Part shown: positions 39,709 to 50,505 of the stretch, one piece after another
Position numbering within the stretch: position 1 is the stretch's first letter
How the letters are laid out: every line of letters begins with the position of its first letter
Assembly (NCBI RefSeq): GCF_004345745.1
Contig: NZ_SLXJ01000009.1
Location: forward strand, 1 to 64,000
Direction of reading: 5' to 3'
DNA from: Nicoletella semolina
GTDB taxonomy: Bacteria; Pseudomonadota; Gammaproteobacteria; Enterobacterales; Pasteurellaceae
Length of the DNA: 64,000 nucleotides
The notes under the pieces: generated by a model
Told to the model about the DNA's origin: nothing
The model's input: the letters and a program-made list of their open reading frames with translations, nothing else
Database searches by the model: none
Translations under genes and position numbers: made by a program

Positions 39709-41919
39709 ATGAAGTTAGTGCGAGTTGCATTGCCTATTCCGCTTAATCGCCATTTTGATTATTTACTCCCCTCTGAAATGGCTCCGCTAAAAGGTAGCAG
39801 GGTGCTTGTGCCTTTTGGCACACAAAAAAAAGTCGGCATTGTGATTGAGCTACCCTTTGAAAGTGAAGTGCCAAAAGAGAAATTAAAACCTATCCACGCC
39901 GTACTTGATGAGCATTCGTTGTTTACTCAATCAATGTGGGCGTTACTAAATTGGGCGAGCCACTATTATCACGCTCCTTTAGGTGAAGTGTTGCATAGTG
40001 CTTTACCTGTAAGACTACGCCAAGGGGAAAACTGTACATTACCCACGCCCAATTATTTTTGTATCACGCCACAAGGCAAGGCAGCATTAACAAATGGGGC
40101 ATTATCTCGAGCAAAAAAACAACTGGCGTGGTTACTAGAATGTAATAAATTTGCAAATTTTTTCGAAAAACCGACTGCTTGTCCTGCTTCAATATGGCGT
40201 TCTTTATTGGATAAGGGGCATATTGTCCCTTTTCAGCCGCCATTAATATCGCTTTCTTGGCAACAAAGATTAGCCAATCAACCCATTTGTCGTTCAACAA
40301 ACCGCCCCACTCTCAATCCACAGCAAAGTCTGGTTGTTGGGCGTTTAGCTCATCAGTTAGATTTTTCGGTTTTTTTACTAAACGGCGTAACAGGCTCTGG
40401 GAAAACGGAAGTTTATTTGCAAGTAATTGAGCAAGTGCTTGAACGTGGTCAGCAGGTATTGGTGCTTGTACCTGAAATTGGGCTGACCCCTCAGACCATT
40501 ACTCGATTTCAAGCTCGTTTTAATGTTGAAATTGACACTCTTCATTCTAATCTTAATGATGTTCAGCGGCTCAGCGTGTGGCTTCGAGCCAAACACGGCG
40601 AAAATGCGATTGTGATTGGAACACGTTCTGCTTTGTTTACTCAATTTTCAAATTTAGGGCTTATCATTATTGATGAGGAACATGATGCTTCATTCAAACA
40701 ACAAGAAGGCTGGCGTTATCACGCAAGGGACTTGGCGATTCTTCGTGCTAAAAATAGTAATATCCCCATCATTTTAGGTTCAGCGACCCCCAGTTTAGAA
40801 AGCCTATATAATGTACAACAGGGCAAATTTATCGAATTATCGCTCAATATACGAGCAGGGAACGCTAAATTTGCAAATCAGCGAGTGATTGATCTCAAAA
40901 CACAACGCCTCTTTTCTGGGATATCTGAAGGCTTACTAGCAATGATGAAAAATCATCTAGAAAAAGGCAATCAGGTAATGTTATTTTTAAACCGACGAGG
41001 CTTCGCCCCCGTATTACTCTGCCACGAATGTGGTTGGATATGTGAGTGTCAGGCGTGTGAAAAGGCTTATACCTATCATCAAAAACAACGTGTTTTACGC
41101 TGCCATCACTGTACAGCCCAGTCTGTTATACCTCGCCAGTGTGGACATTGTGGTTCAACCCATTTAATTACAACAGGCATTGGCACAGAGCAGATCGAAC
41201 AAGTATTAACTCAATATTTTCCACAATATGCCATTGCTCGTATTGATCGTGATAGTACCGCTCGTAAGGGCGAATTGGAAAATCAACTCAAAATGATCCA
41301 ATCAGGCAAGAGCCAAATCTTAATTGGTACGCAGATGTTAGCGAAAGGACATCATTTTCCCAATGTAACCTTAGTAGCATTAGTCAATGTAGATAGTAGT
41401 CTTTTTTCCACGGATTTTCGTGCAGAAGAGCGTTTAGCACAACTTTATGTTCAAGTAGCAGGACGAGCAGGACGAGGAGAAAAGCAGGGGACAGTTGTGC
41501 TGCAAACACATTATGCCGAACACCCATTGCTTAATACCTTGTTGGAAGAAGGCTATCAACAATTTGCACAACAAGCACTTATAATGCGTAAAAAGATGAA
41601 TCTGCCTCCCTTTACCGCACAAGTGCTTTTTAGAGCAACAGGTAAAAATAATCAGAATGTTGAACTATTTTTGAATGAATTGACCGCTTGTCTTCAGCAA
41701 TATATTGATAATATAGGCGATAAAAATTTTAGATTAATTGGACCATTTAGTGCAGTGATAGCTAAAAAGGCGGGGCATTACCGTTGGCAATTATTACTTC
41801 AACATTTCTCACGTCAAAAAATTCAGAAATGTTTACACTATTTTGATGCTATCAGAGAGCAGTTTCTACGTTATGACATACATCTTATTGTCGATATTGA
41901 TCCGCAAGATTTGGGTTAA
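39709..41919 (+). CDS. priA: Primosomal helicase PriA
   Basis: This 736-residue 3'-5' helicase reloads DnaB at collapsed forks with PriB, also encoded in this window. The DNA-binding N-terminus starts KLVRVALPIPLNRHFDYLLP. Walker A is LNGVTGSGKTEVYLQ near residue 226 and Walker B LIIIDEEHDASFKQQ near 320. The zinc-binding Cys cluster (CHECGWICECQACEKAY, then CHHC and CGHCGS) lies at 443-485. A helicase motif VAGRAGRGEKQG follows. The length equals E. coli PriA (732). The ATG is five bases after the cysE stop. Confidence 0.97.
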   Translation: MKLVRVALPIPLNRHFDYLLPSEMAPLKGSRVLVPFGTQKKVGIVIELPFESEVPKEKLKPIHAVLDEHSLFTQSMWALLNWASHYYHAPLGEVLHSALPVRLRQGENCTLPTPNYFCITPQGKAALTNGALSRAKKQLAWLLECNKFANFFEKPTACPASIWRSLLDKGHIVPFQPPLISLSWQQRLANQPICRSTNRPTLNPQQSLVVGRLAHQLDFSVFLLNGVTGSGKTEVYLQVIEQVLERGQQVLVLVPEIGLTPQTITRFQARFNVEIDTLHSNLNDVQRLSVWLRAKHGENAIVIGTRSALFTQFSNLGLIIIDEEHDASFKQQEGWRYHARDLAILRAKNSNIPIILGSATPSLESLYNVQQGKFIELSLNIRAGNAKFANQRVIDLKTQRLFSGISEGLLAMMKNHLEKGNQVMLFLNRRGFAPVLLCHECGWICECQACEKAYTYHQKQRVLRCHHCTAQSVIPRQCGHCGSTHLITTGIGTEQIEQVLTQYFPQYAIARIDRDSTARKGELENQLKMIQSGKSQILIGTQMLAKGHHFPNVTLVALVNVDSSLFSTDFRAEERLAQLYVQVAGRAGRGEKQGTVVLQTHYAEHPLLNTLLEEGYQQFAQQALIMRKKMNLPPFTAQVLFRATGKNNQNVELFLNELTACLQQYIDNIGDKNFRLIGPFSAVIAKKAGHYRWQLLLQHFSRQKIQKCLHYFDAIREQFLRYDIHLIVDIDPQDLG

Positions 41920-41928
41920 ATTAACATA

Positions 41929-41977
41929 CAAAAAAATCCCTCTTTTAGATACTGATTTCAATCGAATACTAAAAGAG
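41929..41977 (-). terminator. Terminator of dusB-fis, possibly shared with priA
   Basis: CTCTTTTAG (41940-41948) pairs with CTAAAAGAG (41969-41977). Read on the minus strand, the stem is followed by GGATTTTTTT, a good T tract for the fis transcript. Confidence 0.75.
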
Positions 41978-42014
41978 AGATAAAATAAATACGATGAAAA
42001 AATATAGCTATTAC

Positions 42015-42311
42015 TTAGCTCATACCGTATTTTTTTAATTTCTTGCGTAATGTACCACGATTGATACCCAACATTGTGGCAGCACGAGTTTGATTACCTC
42101 GTGTATATTGCATAACGATATCAAGCATTGGGTGCTCAATTTCAGACAAAACCAACTCATATAACTCTGTTGGATCTTCACCGCTTAATTGTGCTAGATA
42201 GTTTTTTAGAGCTTGTTTCACATTATCACGCAGAGGTTTATTAACTTGTTGTGCTTGTGAGTTAAGCATAGAGACCGTTAATGGGTTTTGTGTTGTTTGT
42301 TGTTCTAACAT
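42015..42311 (-). CDS. fis: Nucleoid protein Fis
   Basis: This 98-residue nucleoid-associated factor bends DNA and activates rRNA and tRNA promoters. The helix-turn-helix at the C-terminus, [28 protein letters not shown], is almost identical to the enterobacterial one, and the length equals E. coli Fis (98). It lies 26 bp after dusB in the conserved dusB-fis operon. Confidence 0.98.
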   Translation of the reverse strand: MLEQQTTQNPLTVSMLNSQAQQVNKPLRDNVKQALKNYLAQLSGEDPTELYELVLSEIEHPMLDIVMQYTRGNQTRAATMLGINRGTLRKKLKKYGMS

Positions 42312-42337
42312 TGTCTTTATCCAACTGATTTAAGATT

Positions 42338-43303
42338 CTAGCGAATCGAGTTTATAAAATCTTCTAATGCTTCAATTTGTGCTGATGCAGCATCTAAAGC
42401 ATTAAAAGTGCGTTTAAAAGTTAAGTTTGAGTTAAGCTGTTCCACATACCAGCCTACATGCTTGCGTGCGATACGATAGCCTTTTTCTTCCCCATAAAAG
42501 AGATGTAGTGCTTGAATATGCTTCAACATTATTTGACATTTTTTCTCAAGAGAAAATGCAGTTTTATGTTCTCCGTCCTCCAAAAAATCGGCAATTTCCT
42601 GAAATATCCAAGGACGACCTAAACTACCACGTCCAATCATTACAGCATCTGCCTGTGTGTAATCCAGCACTTTTTTGGCTTTTTGAGGAGAAATAATATC
42701 GCCATTGGCAATAATTGGAATCGAAACGGTCTGCTTGACGGCCTTGATACTGTCGTATTCTGCTTCACCATCGAATAAGCAATTTCTTGTTCGACCGTGA
42801 ATGCTTAACGCACAGATGCCTGCTTGCTCTGCAATTTTAGCAATCTCTACACAATTTCGATTATTAAGATCCCACCCTGTTCTAATTTTCAGGGTTACAG
42901 GCACATCAACAGCATCGACGACTGCATTTAAGATATCCGCTACTAAATAAGGATCACGCAAAAGGACAGAACCCGCCATTTTTTTGTTTACCTTCTTTGC
43001 AGGACACCCCATATTAATATCAATCACATCAGCACCATAGGTAACATTAACCTTAGCTGCTTCAGCCATTTCTGTGGGATCTGATCCTGCTATCTGTACG
43101 GCATTTATTCCAATATCACGATGAAATGCTAACCGCAATTTCGATTTCTCGGTATGCCATACATCAGGGTTTGTGGACATCATTTCTGAAAAAGTCAGCC
43201 CTGCACCAAATTGGCTACATAATCGCCGAAAAGGTAAATCGGTAATTCCCGCCATTGGTGCGAGGAAAATACGGTTTGTTATCTCATATTGCCCTATTCG
43301 CAT
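42338..43303 (-). CDS. dusB: tRNA-dihydrouridine synthase B
   Basis: This 321-residue FMN enzyme reduces uridine in the tRNA D-loop. Visible are [17 protein letters not shown] at the N-terminus, the signature [20 protein letters not shown] with the catalytic Cys near residue 100, [17 protein letters not shown] near 172, and IIANGDI plus [13 protein letters not shown]. The length agrees with E. coli DusB (321). It heads the dusB-fis operon. Confidence 0.97.
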   Translation of the reverse strand: MRIGQYEITNRIFLAPMAGITDLPFRRLCSQFGAGLTFSEMMSTNPDVWHTEKSKLRLAFHRDIGINAVQIAGSDPTEMAEAAKVNVTYGADVIDINMGCPAKKVNKKMAGSVLLRDPYLVADILNAVVDAVDVPVTLKIRTGWDLNNRNCVEIAKIAEQAGICALSIHGRTRNCLFDGEAEYDSIKAVKQTVSIPIIANGDIISPQKAKKVLDYTQADAVMIGRGSLGRPWIFQEIADFLEDGEHKTAFSLEKKCQIMLKHIQALHLFYGEEKGYRIARKHVGWYVEQLNSNLTFKRTFNALDAASAQIEALEDFINSIR

Positions 43304-43356
43304 ACCTTATCCACCGATTATTTTTTAACGCATATTTTCATACATAATATCCAAAT

Positions 43357-43384
43357 AAAAAGTACGGCGTGAACCGTACTTTTT
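43357..43384 (-). terminator. Terminator of sohB
   Basis: AAAAAGTACGG pairs with CCGTACTTTTT across a six-base CGTGAA loop, with T runs on both sides. It lies downstream of sohB and can act in either direction. Confidence 0.8.
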
Positions 43385-43423
43385 ACTCTGCTTGGTTAGA
43401 AATCTTCTTCCTAATGCAAGGGG

Positions 43424-43444
43424 GCGTATGATACGCATTTTTTT
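43424..43444 (+). repeat. REP-like hairpin with T tract in the dusB-sohB gap
   Basis: GCGTAT and ATACGC are separated by one base, preceded by GGG and followed by ATTTTTTT. The core resembles the GGGCGTAT/ATACGCCC stem at 59346. No plus-strand gene precedes it, so it may be a dispersed palindrome and not a functional terminator. Confidence 0.4.
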
Positions 43445-43510
43445 ACCATTTTGGAAGCCTATTTATTCAACAACCTAATAAAAAACAAATAAATCTAAAA
43501 AAATGACCGC

Positions 43511-44566
43511 TTATAGCATTGGCGAGTGAGATTTATTCAGCAATTTTGCCAATAAATCCTCTACACGATTTTCGACTTGCTCACTGACTCGTTGCGTGAG
43601 CTTCTTCTTTTGTAAATACCTGACTTCAATCACCTCTTTTTCTTTTATCGCATTGAGAATCAGATCATCACTGGTTGAAATGTTATCAACTAATTGCAGT
43701 GTAATTGCCTGTTGTCCAAACCAATGTTCACCCGTTGCAACTTTTTCTATGTCCAACTGCGGACGGTGCTTGGCGACAAATTCTTTAAATAATTGGTGTG
43801 TTTGTTCTAATTCCTGTTGAAATTTCTGTTTCCCTTTTTCGGTATTTTCACCCACAATGGTAACGGTACGTTTATATTCACCTGCCGTCATCACATCGAC
43901 ATCAATATGATGTTTCTGTAAAAAACGATGTACATTAGGTACTTGAGCAACTACGCCAATTGAACCGATAACCGCAAAAGGTGCACTGACAATTTTATCG
44001 GCAATACACGCCATCATATACCCTCCACTGGCTGCCACCTTATCCACGGCAATTGTCAATGGGATATGCCTCTCTTTCAGACGCTGTAATTGCGAAGCTG
44101 CTAACCCATAACTATGTACGACGCCTCCAGGGCTTTCCAGTTTAAGCAACACTGCATCATTGTTTGGATCAGCGAGCGTAAGAATGACATCAATTTCTTT
44201 ACGTAATGCAGTTACCGCACTGGCTTGAATATCGCCTTGAAAATCTAAAACAAACAATCGAGAAGAGGGCTTTTCTCGAGCAAAGATACCACGTTTTAGC
44301 TGTACTTTCTCTGCTTTATGTTTCGCTTTTTCTGCCTTTTTTTCCTGTTTTTCTTGATGTTTCTGTTCAAGATCGCTTAGAAAAGATTGAGTTAATTTTT
44401 TGTGCTGTTTTTGGTATTTTTTGGTAAGGTTAGTGATCTTAATAGAGCCACCCTCAGACTGTTTACGCTGAGTAATCATTAACATCACAATCATCGCAAC
44501 AATGCCGAACAGCGTTAATAACTCCAATAAAAAAATCCCATAATTAAGTAAAACTTCTTTCCACAT
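43511..44566 (-). CDS. sohB: Inner-membrane peptidase SohB
   Basis: This 351-residue S49-family serine protease is related to signal peptide peptidase SppA. A membrane helix (about 10-30) is followed by a Lys/Glu-rich coiled region (about 55-100, many QEKQEKKAEKAKHKAEK-type heptads) and the protease domain. The nucleophile is the Ser in VAASGGYMMACIADKI, and the Lys of the dyad is probably in AGEYKRTVTIVGENT. The frame opens 69 bp further up, but MWKEVLLNYG at 44566, behind AAGGAA, is the natural start. The length matches E. coli SohB (349). Confidence 0.93.
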   Translation of the reverse strand: MWKEVLLNYGIFLLELLTLFGIVAMIVMLMITQRKQSEGGSIKITNLTKKYQKQHKKLTQSFLSDLEQKHQEKQEKKAEKAKHKAEKVQLKRGIFAREKPSSRLFVLDFQGDIQASAVTALRKEIDVILTLADPNNDAVLLKLESPGGVVHSYGLAASQLQRLKERHIPLTIAVDKVAASGGYMMACIADKIVSAPFAVIGSIGVVAQVPNVHRFLQKHHIDVDVMTAGEYKRTVTIVGENTEKGKQKFQQELEQTHQLFKEFVAKHRPQLDIEKVATGEHWFGQQAITLQLVDNISTSDDLILNAIKEKEVIEVRYLQKKKLTQRVSEQVENRVEDLLAKLLNKSHSPML

Positions 44567-44698
44567 ATTGTTATTTCCTTTTTTGCTATAATTAAACTGG
44601 TAAGCGGTATGATAACGTAAAATATTCACAAGCAACTAAACAGCAATACGGTTAATCAAGAGTACGAGATAAAGCCGTTACCACTGTGAGTTTTAAAG

Positions 44699-45025
44699 CT
44701 AATACCCGATTTCAACAGGCAAATTGGCTCTAACCCAACCGTCAAATCCCCCCTTAATGCTATAAACACGCTCAAATCCTTGTTCTACCAAAAATTGTGC
44801 TGTGTTTTGACTACTTACACCGTGATAACAACTGACTAAAATGGGCTGATCATAATCGTATTCATCTAAAAAGTAGCCATAACTTTGATTGGTTAAATGA
44901 AATGCACCTTGTGGGCGGCTATGACTAAAACGTACCATATCCCGAATATCAACCAACACAGCGTCTTCCGTTTGTAACATTTCCCACGCTTGCTGTGGAC
45001 TAATTTCTGTAAAAGTATCTGACAT
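44699..45025 (-). CDS. glpE: Thiosulfate sulfurtransferase GlpE
   Basis: This 108-residue single-domain rhodanese moves sulfane sulfur from thiosulfate to cyanide or thioredoxin. The active-site loop CYHGVSS holds the catalytic Cys near residue 65, unlike the YibN protein of this window. [21 protein letters not shown] and IKGGFDGW are family segments. ATG 45025 gives the standard length (E. coli GlpE is 108); the frame begins ten codons earlier without support. The usual neighbour glpG is not seen. Confidence 0.93.
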   Translation of the reverse strand: MSDTFTEISPQQAWEMLQTEDAVLVDIRDMVRFSHSRPQGAFHLTNQSYGYFLDEYDYDQPILVSCYHGVSSQNTAQFLVEQGFERVYSIKGGFDGWVRANLPVEIGY

Positions 45026-45112
45026 AGTTATCACCAATCTATTTTCTAAGAACATTCATCACAAGATTTGCGAATATAACATCAAATGAGAAATTGTAAA
45101 TTGATCTTCAGA

Positions 45113-45140
45113 TTGAAATTTAATATAAAAGTTATATAAT
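45113..45140 (+). promoter_or_regulatory. Predicted exbB promoter
   Basis: TTGAAA (-35) and TATAAT (-10) lie 16 bp apart and about 50 bp before exbB. Confidence 0.65.
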
Positions 45141-45155
45141 CAAGAACCATTCTCA
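45141..45155. promoter_or_regulatory. Possible Fur operator at exbB
   Basis: On the minus strand this reads TGAGAATGGTTCTTG, a partly matching 7-1-7 Fur box (TGATAAT-N-ATTATCA). One half is good and the other weak. Its position at the expected transcription start fits iron repression of exbB-exbD-tonB. Confidence 0.35.
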
Positions 45156-45186
45156 AAAAAATAACATACTCTTTATAGGTAATACA

Positions 45187-45636
45187 ATGGATCACTTTTT
45201 TCAATTTCTACAACATTACATCGACTACATCATTCTTGGTATTCTGGCCTTTATGAGCATTATTCTGTTTGCAAAAGTCATTGAGCGTTTCTTCTTCTAC
45301 AGTAAAGTGAATGTGAATGATTATGCCACATTAGAAGAATTAGAAATTGATCTCACTCATAATCTCACCACCATTTCAACTATTGGTTCAAACGCCCCTT
45401 ACATTGGTTTACTTGGGACGGTTATCGGAATTTTGCTAACCTTTTATGAATTAGGGCATTCAGGTGGGGATATTGATGCAGCTTCTATTATGGTGCATTT
45501 ATCGCTTGCACTTAAAGCCACCGCAGTCGGTATTCTCGTCGCTATTCCAGCAATGATGTTTTACAACGGTTTTGGACGCAAAGTTGAACAAAATAAACTG
45601 AAATGGCAAGCTCTTGCTACACGAAAGTCTTCTTAG
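45187..45636 (+). CDS. exbB: TonB-system proton channel ExbB
   Basis: This 149-residue MotA/TolQ/ExbB-family protein forms the pentameric channel that energises TonB. It has three membrane helices. The conserved stretch [27 protein letters not shown] begins near residue 60 and [23 protein letters not shown] near 102. It lacks the long N-terminal extension of E. coli ExbB (244 residues) and represents the short Haemophilus-type form. It opens the exbB-exbD-tonB operon. Confidence 0.95.
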   Translation: MDHFFQFLQHYIDYIILGILAFMSIILFAKVIERFFFYSKVNVNDYATLEELEIDLTHNLTTISTIGSNAPYIGLLGTVIGILLTFYELGHSGGDIDAASIMVHLSLALKATAVGILVAIPAMMFYNGFGRKVEQNKLKWQALATRKSS

Positions 45637-45689
45637 AAAAGTAACAAGCGGTTAAATAATCGAAAAAATTTGCAAATGATGAGGTTGCA

Positions 45690-46079
45690 ATGAAAAAATT
45701 TGATGAAATTAATATAATTCCTTTTATTGATATAATGCTAGTGTTACTTGCGATTGTCTTAATTACAGCATCTTTCATTTCACAAGGAAAAATTCAAGTC
45801 AATGTGCCAAAAGCATCAACCACACAAACAATAAAAGCAGATGAATTGGCTAAACTACTGACCATCACTGAAAATAATGAATTTTTTTATAACGACAAAC
45901 CCATTGATAAAGAACAGCTTTCTCAAGAGATTGCAACGTGGGATAAAACCCAAAAAGTAACGCTGAAAGTTGATGGTGCTGTAGCGTTTGAAAAATTTGT
46001 TGAAATCACTGATCTTCTTGCATTGAATCAAATCAAAAATGTGGCAATTATCACTAAAAAAGAAAACGCAAGCAAATAA
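45690..46079 (+). CDS. exbD: TonB-system protein ExbD
   Basis: This 129-residue protein has one N-terminal membrane helix with the proton-carrying Asp in [23 protein letters not shown], followed by a periplasmic domain. The length is near E. coli ExbD (141). A USS core lies in the 53-bp gap after exbB, and tonB follows after 12 bp. Confidence 0.95.
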   Translation: MKKFDEINIIPFIDIMLVLLAIVLITASFISQGKIQVNVPKASTTQTIKADELAKLLTITENNEFFYNDKPIDKEQLSQEIATWDKTQKVTLKVDGAVAFEKFVEITDLLALNQIKNVAIITKKENASK

Positions 46080-46091
46080 GGTGATAGAGAA

Positions 46092-46859
46092 ATGAAAAAG
46101 AACCACTCTCGAATTGGATTTACCCTTTCCCTGCTTGCCCATACAGGCGTTTTTGCGGGGATTTGGTTGATGGTGTCTCACCCTTCAACACGTCCTGCAG
46201 CAGAAGATGTGTCAAGCATTTCTATGGAAATGATGGCTGCAATTCTAGAGCAACCTGCAGTCGCTATCGCCGCCGATGATCCTATTGAAGAAGAAAAAAT
46301 CGAGGAATTGCTCCCAGAGCTTGATCCTATTCCTGAACCGCTCCCTGAACCACCAAAACCGAAAGCGAAACCAAAGGAAGAACCTAAAAAACCAGAAAAG
46401 CCCAAAGAAAAAGTAAAAAAAGTGGTTAAAGCGAAAGAAAAAGGTAAAAAACCACAGGAAGGCGTGGTTGCTAAAGCTATCCCAGATGCTATACAAGGCA
46501 CAAAAGAGCAAATTGGCATAAAAAATGGGAACCCAAATGGCACAGGAATATCAAATGGTACTTCATCTGGCGGTATGATTGACGTTTATCGAAGTCAGCT
46601 ACAAAAGTCCTTACAACGCTATGCAATGAACTCTTATCCCAAAAGGGAACAACTGATGCGTAGAGCAGGTGTGGTAACAATAGCCCTATCAGTGGATTCT
46701 ACAGGACAAGTGGTTAATGTAACAATTACTCATTCATCTGGTAATGAGAATTTAGATAAAGCGGCAGTGAGAGCCGCCCAATCGGTAAAAATGAAAACCG
46801 CCCCTCCAGCAGGCTTTCCAAACAGATTAACTGTACCAATTAGGTTTTCAATTGATTGA
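46092..46859 (+). CDS. tonB: Energy transducer TonB
   Basis: This 255-residue periplasm-spanning protein links ExbB/ExbD to outer-membrane iron and haem receptors. An N-terminal anchor (about 8-27) contains the functional His in LLAHTGVF. A Pro/Lys/Glu-rich spacer (about 70-125) with PEPLPEPPKPK-type repeats follows. The C-terminal TonB domain (about 165-255) contains YPKREQLMRRAGVVTIALSVD and AVRAAQSVKMKTAPP. Length and order are standard for Pasteurellaceae. Only some 87 bp separate it from trmL, without a clear terminator. Confidence 0.96.
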   Translation: MKKNHSRIGFTLSLLAHTGVFAGIWLMVSHPSTRPAAEDVSSISMEMMAAILEQPAVAIAADDPIEEEKIEELLPELDPIPEPLPEPPKPKAKPKEEPKKPEKPKEKVKKVVKAKEKGKKPQEGVVAKAIPDAIQGTKEQIGIKNGNPNGTGISNGTSSGGMIDVYRSQLQKSLQRYAMNSYPKREQLMRRAGVVTIALSVDSTGQVVNVTITHSSGNENLDKAAVRAAQSVKMKTAPPAGFPNRLTVPIRFSID

Positions 46860-46946
46860 TTATAAATTCGAGGCCAGCTTTTAAAATACTAGGAGCGAGT
46901 TTACTAGTCTCAGTTTTTCATTTTAATACTATTTTCTTTCTATTAT

Positions 46947-47426
46947 CTAAATAGCTTGATAAGAAAATGCATTTTGGTAGTTAAACTGACGCCAAGCTTC
47001 ATAAACAATAACCGCAACGGCATTAGATAAATTCATACTGCGACTATCTTTACACATTGGTATACGGATTTTCTGATCTGTAGGGAGACTATCTAGAATA
47101 GATTTCGGTAATCCTCGACTTTCAGGTCCAAAGAGCAGGAAATCACCTACTTGATAAGAAACTTGATTGTGATTTTGTTGACCCTTTGTCGTCAGTGCAA
47201 AGAGACGTTTGGGTTTTGCTTGAATAAGAAATTGTTCAAAGTTTTGGTATTTCTTGATATCGACAAATTCGTGATAGTCTAATCCTGAGCGGCGTAGCTT
47301 TTTGTCGTCCCAAGTAAAGCCAAATGGCTCAATCATATGCAAGCGAAAGCCACTGTTCGCACAAAGACGAATGATATTACCGCTGTTTTGAGGGATTTCT
47401 GGTTCAAATAATACGACATCTAACAT
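46947..47426 (-). CDS. trmL: tRNA (cytidine/uridine-2'-O-)-methyltransferase TrmL
   Basis: This 159-residue SPOUT methyltransferase modifies the wobble base of two tRNA-Leu species. It starts [17 protein letters not shown]; the frame is open further upstream through a tRNA gene, so that extension is spurious. Knot motifs [11 protein letters not shown] and [26 protein letters not shown] are visible. The length fits E. coli TrmL (157). It begins 40 bp after the last tRNA of the upstream cluster and is probably on the same transcript. Confidence 0.95.
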   Translation of the reverse strand: MLDVVLFEPEIPQNSGNIIRLCANSGFRLHMIEPFGFTWDDKKLRRSGLDYHEFVDIKKYQNFEQFLIQAKPKRLFALTTKGQQNHNQVSYQVGDFLLFGPESRGLPKSILDSLPTDQKIRIPMCKDSRSMNLSNAVAVIVYEAWRQFNYQNAFSYQAI

Positions 47427-47466
47427 AAATAGATTAAACTTAATAAAATACGATAGGATATTGAGA

Positions 47467-47543
47467 TGGCGCACCCGAGAGGATTCGAACCTCTGACCGC
47501 TCGGTTCGTAGCCGAGTACTCTATCCAGCTGAGCTACGGGTGC
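47467..47543 (-). tRNA. tRNA-Arg(ACG), copy 2
   Basis: On the minus strand the gene runs GCACCCG to CGGGTGC with a G discriminator and encoded CCA (77 nt including CCA). The anticodon loop CTACGAA gives ACG, which is converted to ICG and reads CGU, CGC and CGA. The sequence is identical to the copy at 47613. Confidence 0.97.
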
Positions 47544-47612
47544 GTATTTTCTAGAATTGTAACCTTTTAATTTACAAACAAACCATTTCAACCGAATAGA
47601 GTAAAGCCAAAA

Positions 47613-47689
47613 TGGCGCACCCGAGAGGATTCGAACCTCTGACCGCTCGGTTCGTAGCCGAGTACTCTATCCAGCTGAGCTACGGGTGC
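47613..47689 (-). tRNA. tRNA-Arg(ACG), copy 1
   Basis: This is an identical copy of the tRNA-Arg at 47467, again with encoded CCA. It lies 13 nt downstream of tRNA-Ser in the direction of transcription. Confidence 0.97.
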
Positions 47690-47702
47690 GTAATAAATTA
47701 AA

Positions 47703-47796
47703 TGGCGGTGAGAGAGGGATTCGAACCCTCGATGGAGTTTTTGACCCCATACTCCCTTAGCAGGGGAGCGCCTTCAGCCTGCTCGGCCATCTCACC
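47703..47796 (-). tRNA. tRNA-Ser(GCT)
   Basis: The minus strand gives GGTGAGA at the 5' end, a class II long variable arm, and the anticodon loop CTGCTAA (anticodon GCT, reading AGU and AGC), ending with encoded GCCA. It is the first gene of the tRNA cluster. Confidence 0.96.
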
Positions 47797-47818
47797 AGTC
47801 ATTGGTTTGCGAGGCGGA

Positions 47819-47846
47819 ATATTACTAGGATTAAAAAATAAGTCAA
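47819..47846 (-). promoter_or_regulatory. Promoter of the tRNA-Ser-Arg-Arg cluster
   Basis: On the minus strand TTGACT (-35) and TAATAT (-10) are 16 bp apart, followed by a GC-rich discriminator (TCCGCCTCGC), the mark of a stringently controlled stable-RNA promoter. Confidence 0.8.
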
Positions 47847-47958
47847 ACGCTTTTTTAGGGAAAAAATACGTTTTGACTAGTTCATAGTCAAAATGCTCTA
47901 TTTTTAGTATGTGTGTGTATAAATTGATAGCATTGAGCATTCTGACTATAGATACCAA

Positions 47959-49321
<1,363 letters not shown>

Positions 49322-49459
49322 ATTTCACTCTTGATAAAAGGGAATTGCAAAAGGTATAGAAAAATAATAAGGAAATTTGTTCTTGCTGTCCACTTTATGT
49401 GTGAGTTGTTCATTTTGATTTTTCTCGCTAAAATCCCCCTTCTGCTCAAGAGGAATTTT

Positions 49460-50128
49460 ATGCAATACACTCGTGAAAAAATTGTTAAAATTGGTATCGT
49501 CTTTGTAACTTTACTTGTTTGCATCACTGTAGTTGGTGTAATCTTAACTGGCATAAACCAATTTAAGTTTGCTTCCCAACTTGCCAGCATTAACCAAGTT
49601 TCAAATTTATCGCATTTATTGGTTAGTCAGCAGGCAAAGCTATTTTCATTAATGCTCATAAAAGAAGCTAAAACAGATGAACTCACTGAATCATTAGACA
49701 TCTTTGCTCAAGAGAACTTTATTATTGATGCCAACCTTTATTCAGATTCAGGTGTGCTGATTGCTCAAAGCAAAAATGCAACACCTTTTCCCGCAGCGGC
49801 TCGCCAAAATACACAGAATACGCAACAAATTGTCGAGCCAATTTTCAATCAGCAGGAATTAATTGGTTTTCTGCGGGTTACTTTTGACAGTCAATATGCA
49901 CAGACCTCTCAATATGCCGTCAATACACTTTTTCACCTCCTTTATGGAGAACTTATCATTCTATTTTTAGCAGGAGGTATATTTGTCAGTAGTTTTTATG
50001 GCTTCCCTCACAAACGCCGCATATTGCTTCAACCATTAATAAAATCGTCTACCCTCAATCCAACATACAGTGGCAAAAGTAACATTCAGCGTTTTTATTC
50101 ACGCCGAAGGGCTTTTCGTCACAAGTGA
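49460..50128 (+). CDS. smp: Smp/YtjB family membrane protein
   Basis: This 222-residue protein has a membrane helix near residues 12-33 (IGIVFVTLLVCITVVGVILTG), a periplasmic region of about 120 residues with repeated Gln/Asn, and a second helix near 165-185. It begins MQYTREKIVKIG at ATG 49460, preceded by AAGAGGAA; the frame opens 129 bp earlier without support. The position divergent from serB and the topology fit Smp/YtjB of E. coli (214 residues). The molecular function is unknown. Confidence 0.82.
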   Translation: MQYTREKIVKIGIVFVTLLVCITVVGVILTGINQFKFASQLASINQVSNLSHLLVSQQAKLFSLMLIKEAKTDELTESLDIFAQENFIIDANLYSDSGVLIAQSKNATPFPAAARQNTQNTQQIVEPIFNQQELIGFLRVTFDSQYAQTSQYAVNTLFHLLYGELIILFLAGGIFVSSFYGFPHKRRILLQPLIKSSTLNPTYSGKSNIQRFYSRRRAFRHK

Positions 50129-50156
50129 TTGTAATTCGGACGAGTCGGAGTATAAT
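50129..50156 (+). promoter_or_regulatory. Predicted infA promoter
   Basis: TTGTAA and TATAAT are separated by 16 bp. The element begins at the base following the smp stop codon, 56 bp before the infA ATG. Confidence 0.65.
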
Positions 50157-50211
50157 ACCCAGCGTTTTGCCAATTGGCATCTGTTTATGTAAACAAATTA
50201 AAGAGGAATAA

Positions 50212-50430
<219 letters not shown>

Positions 50431-50477
50431 TCAATTTCTCATCAACATTAGATCTAAGAACAACCCTATAGTAGCGG

Positions 50478-50504
50478 AAACGGAAGTAATTGACTTCCGT
50501 TTTT
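50478..50504. terminator. Bidirectional terminator between infA and trpG
   Basis: AAACGGAAGT and ACTTCCGTTT form a perfect 10-bp stem with an AATTG loop and T/A flanks. It serves the convergent infA and trpEG transcripts, and shows that no further trp gene follows trpG here. Confidence 0.85.
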
Positions 50505-50505
50505 A

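Noticed and set aside
46245-46543. Long antisense frames over tonB
   Set aside because: They arise from the repetitive Pro/Lys/Glu codons of the TonB spacer and have low-complexity Phe/Gly/Ser products.
47427-47591. N-terminal extension of trmL by 55 codons
   Set aside because: The extension reads through tRNA-Arg on the same strand and has no family similarity; the TrmL family starts at 47426.
47698-47958. 86-codon minus-strand frame over tRNA-Ser
   Set aside because: It is a chance frame containing the whole tRNA-Ser gene and shows no protein motif.
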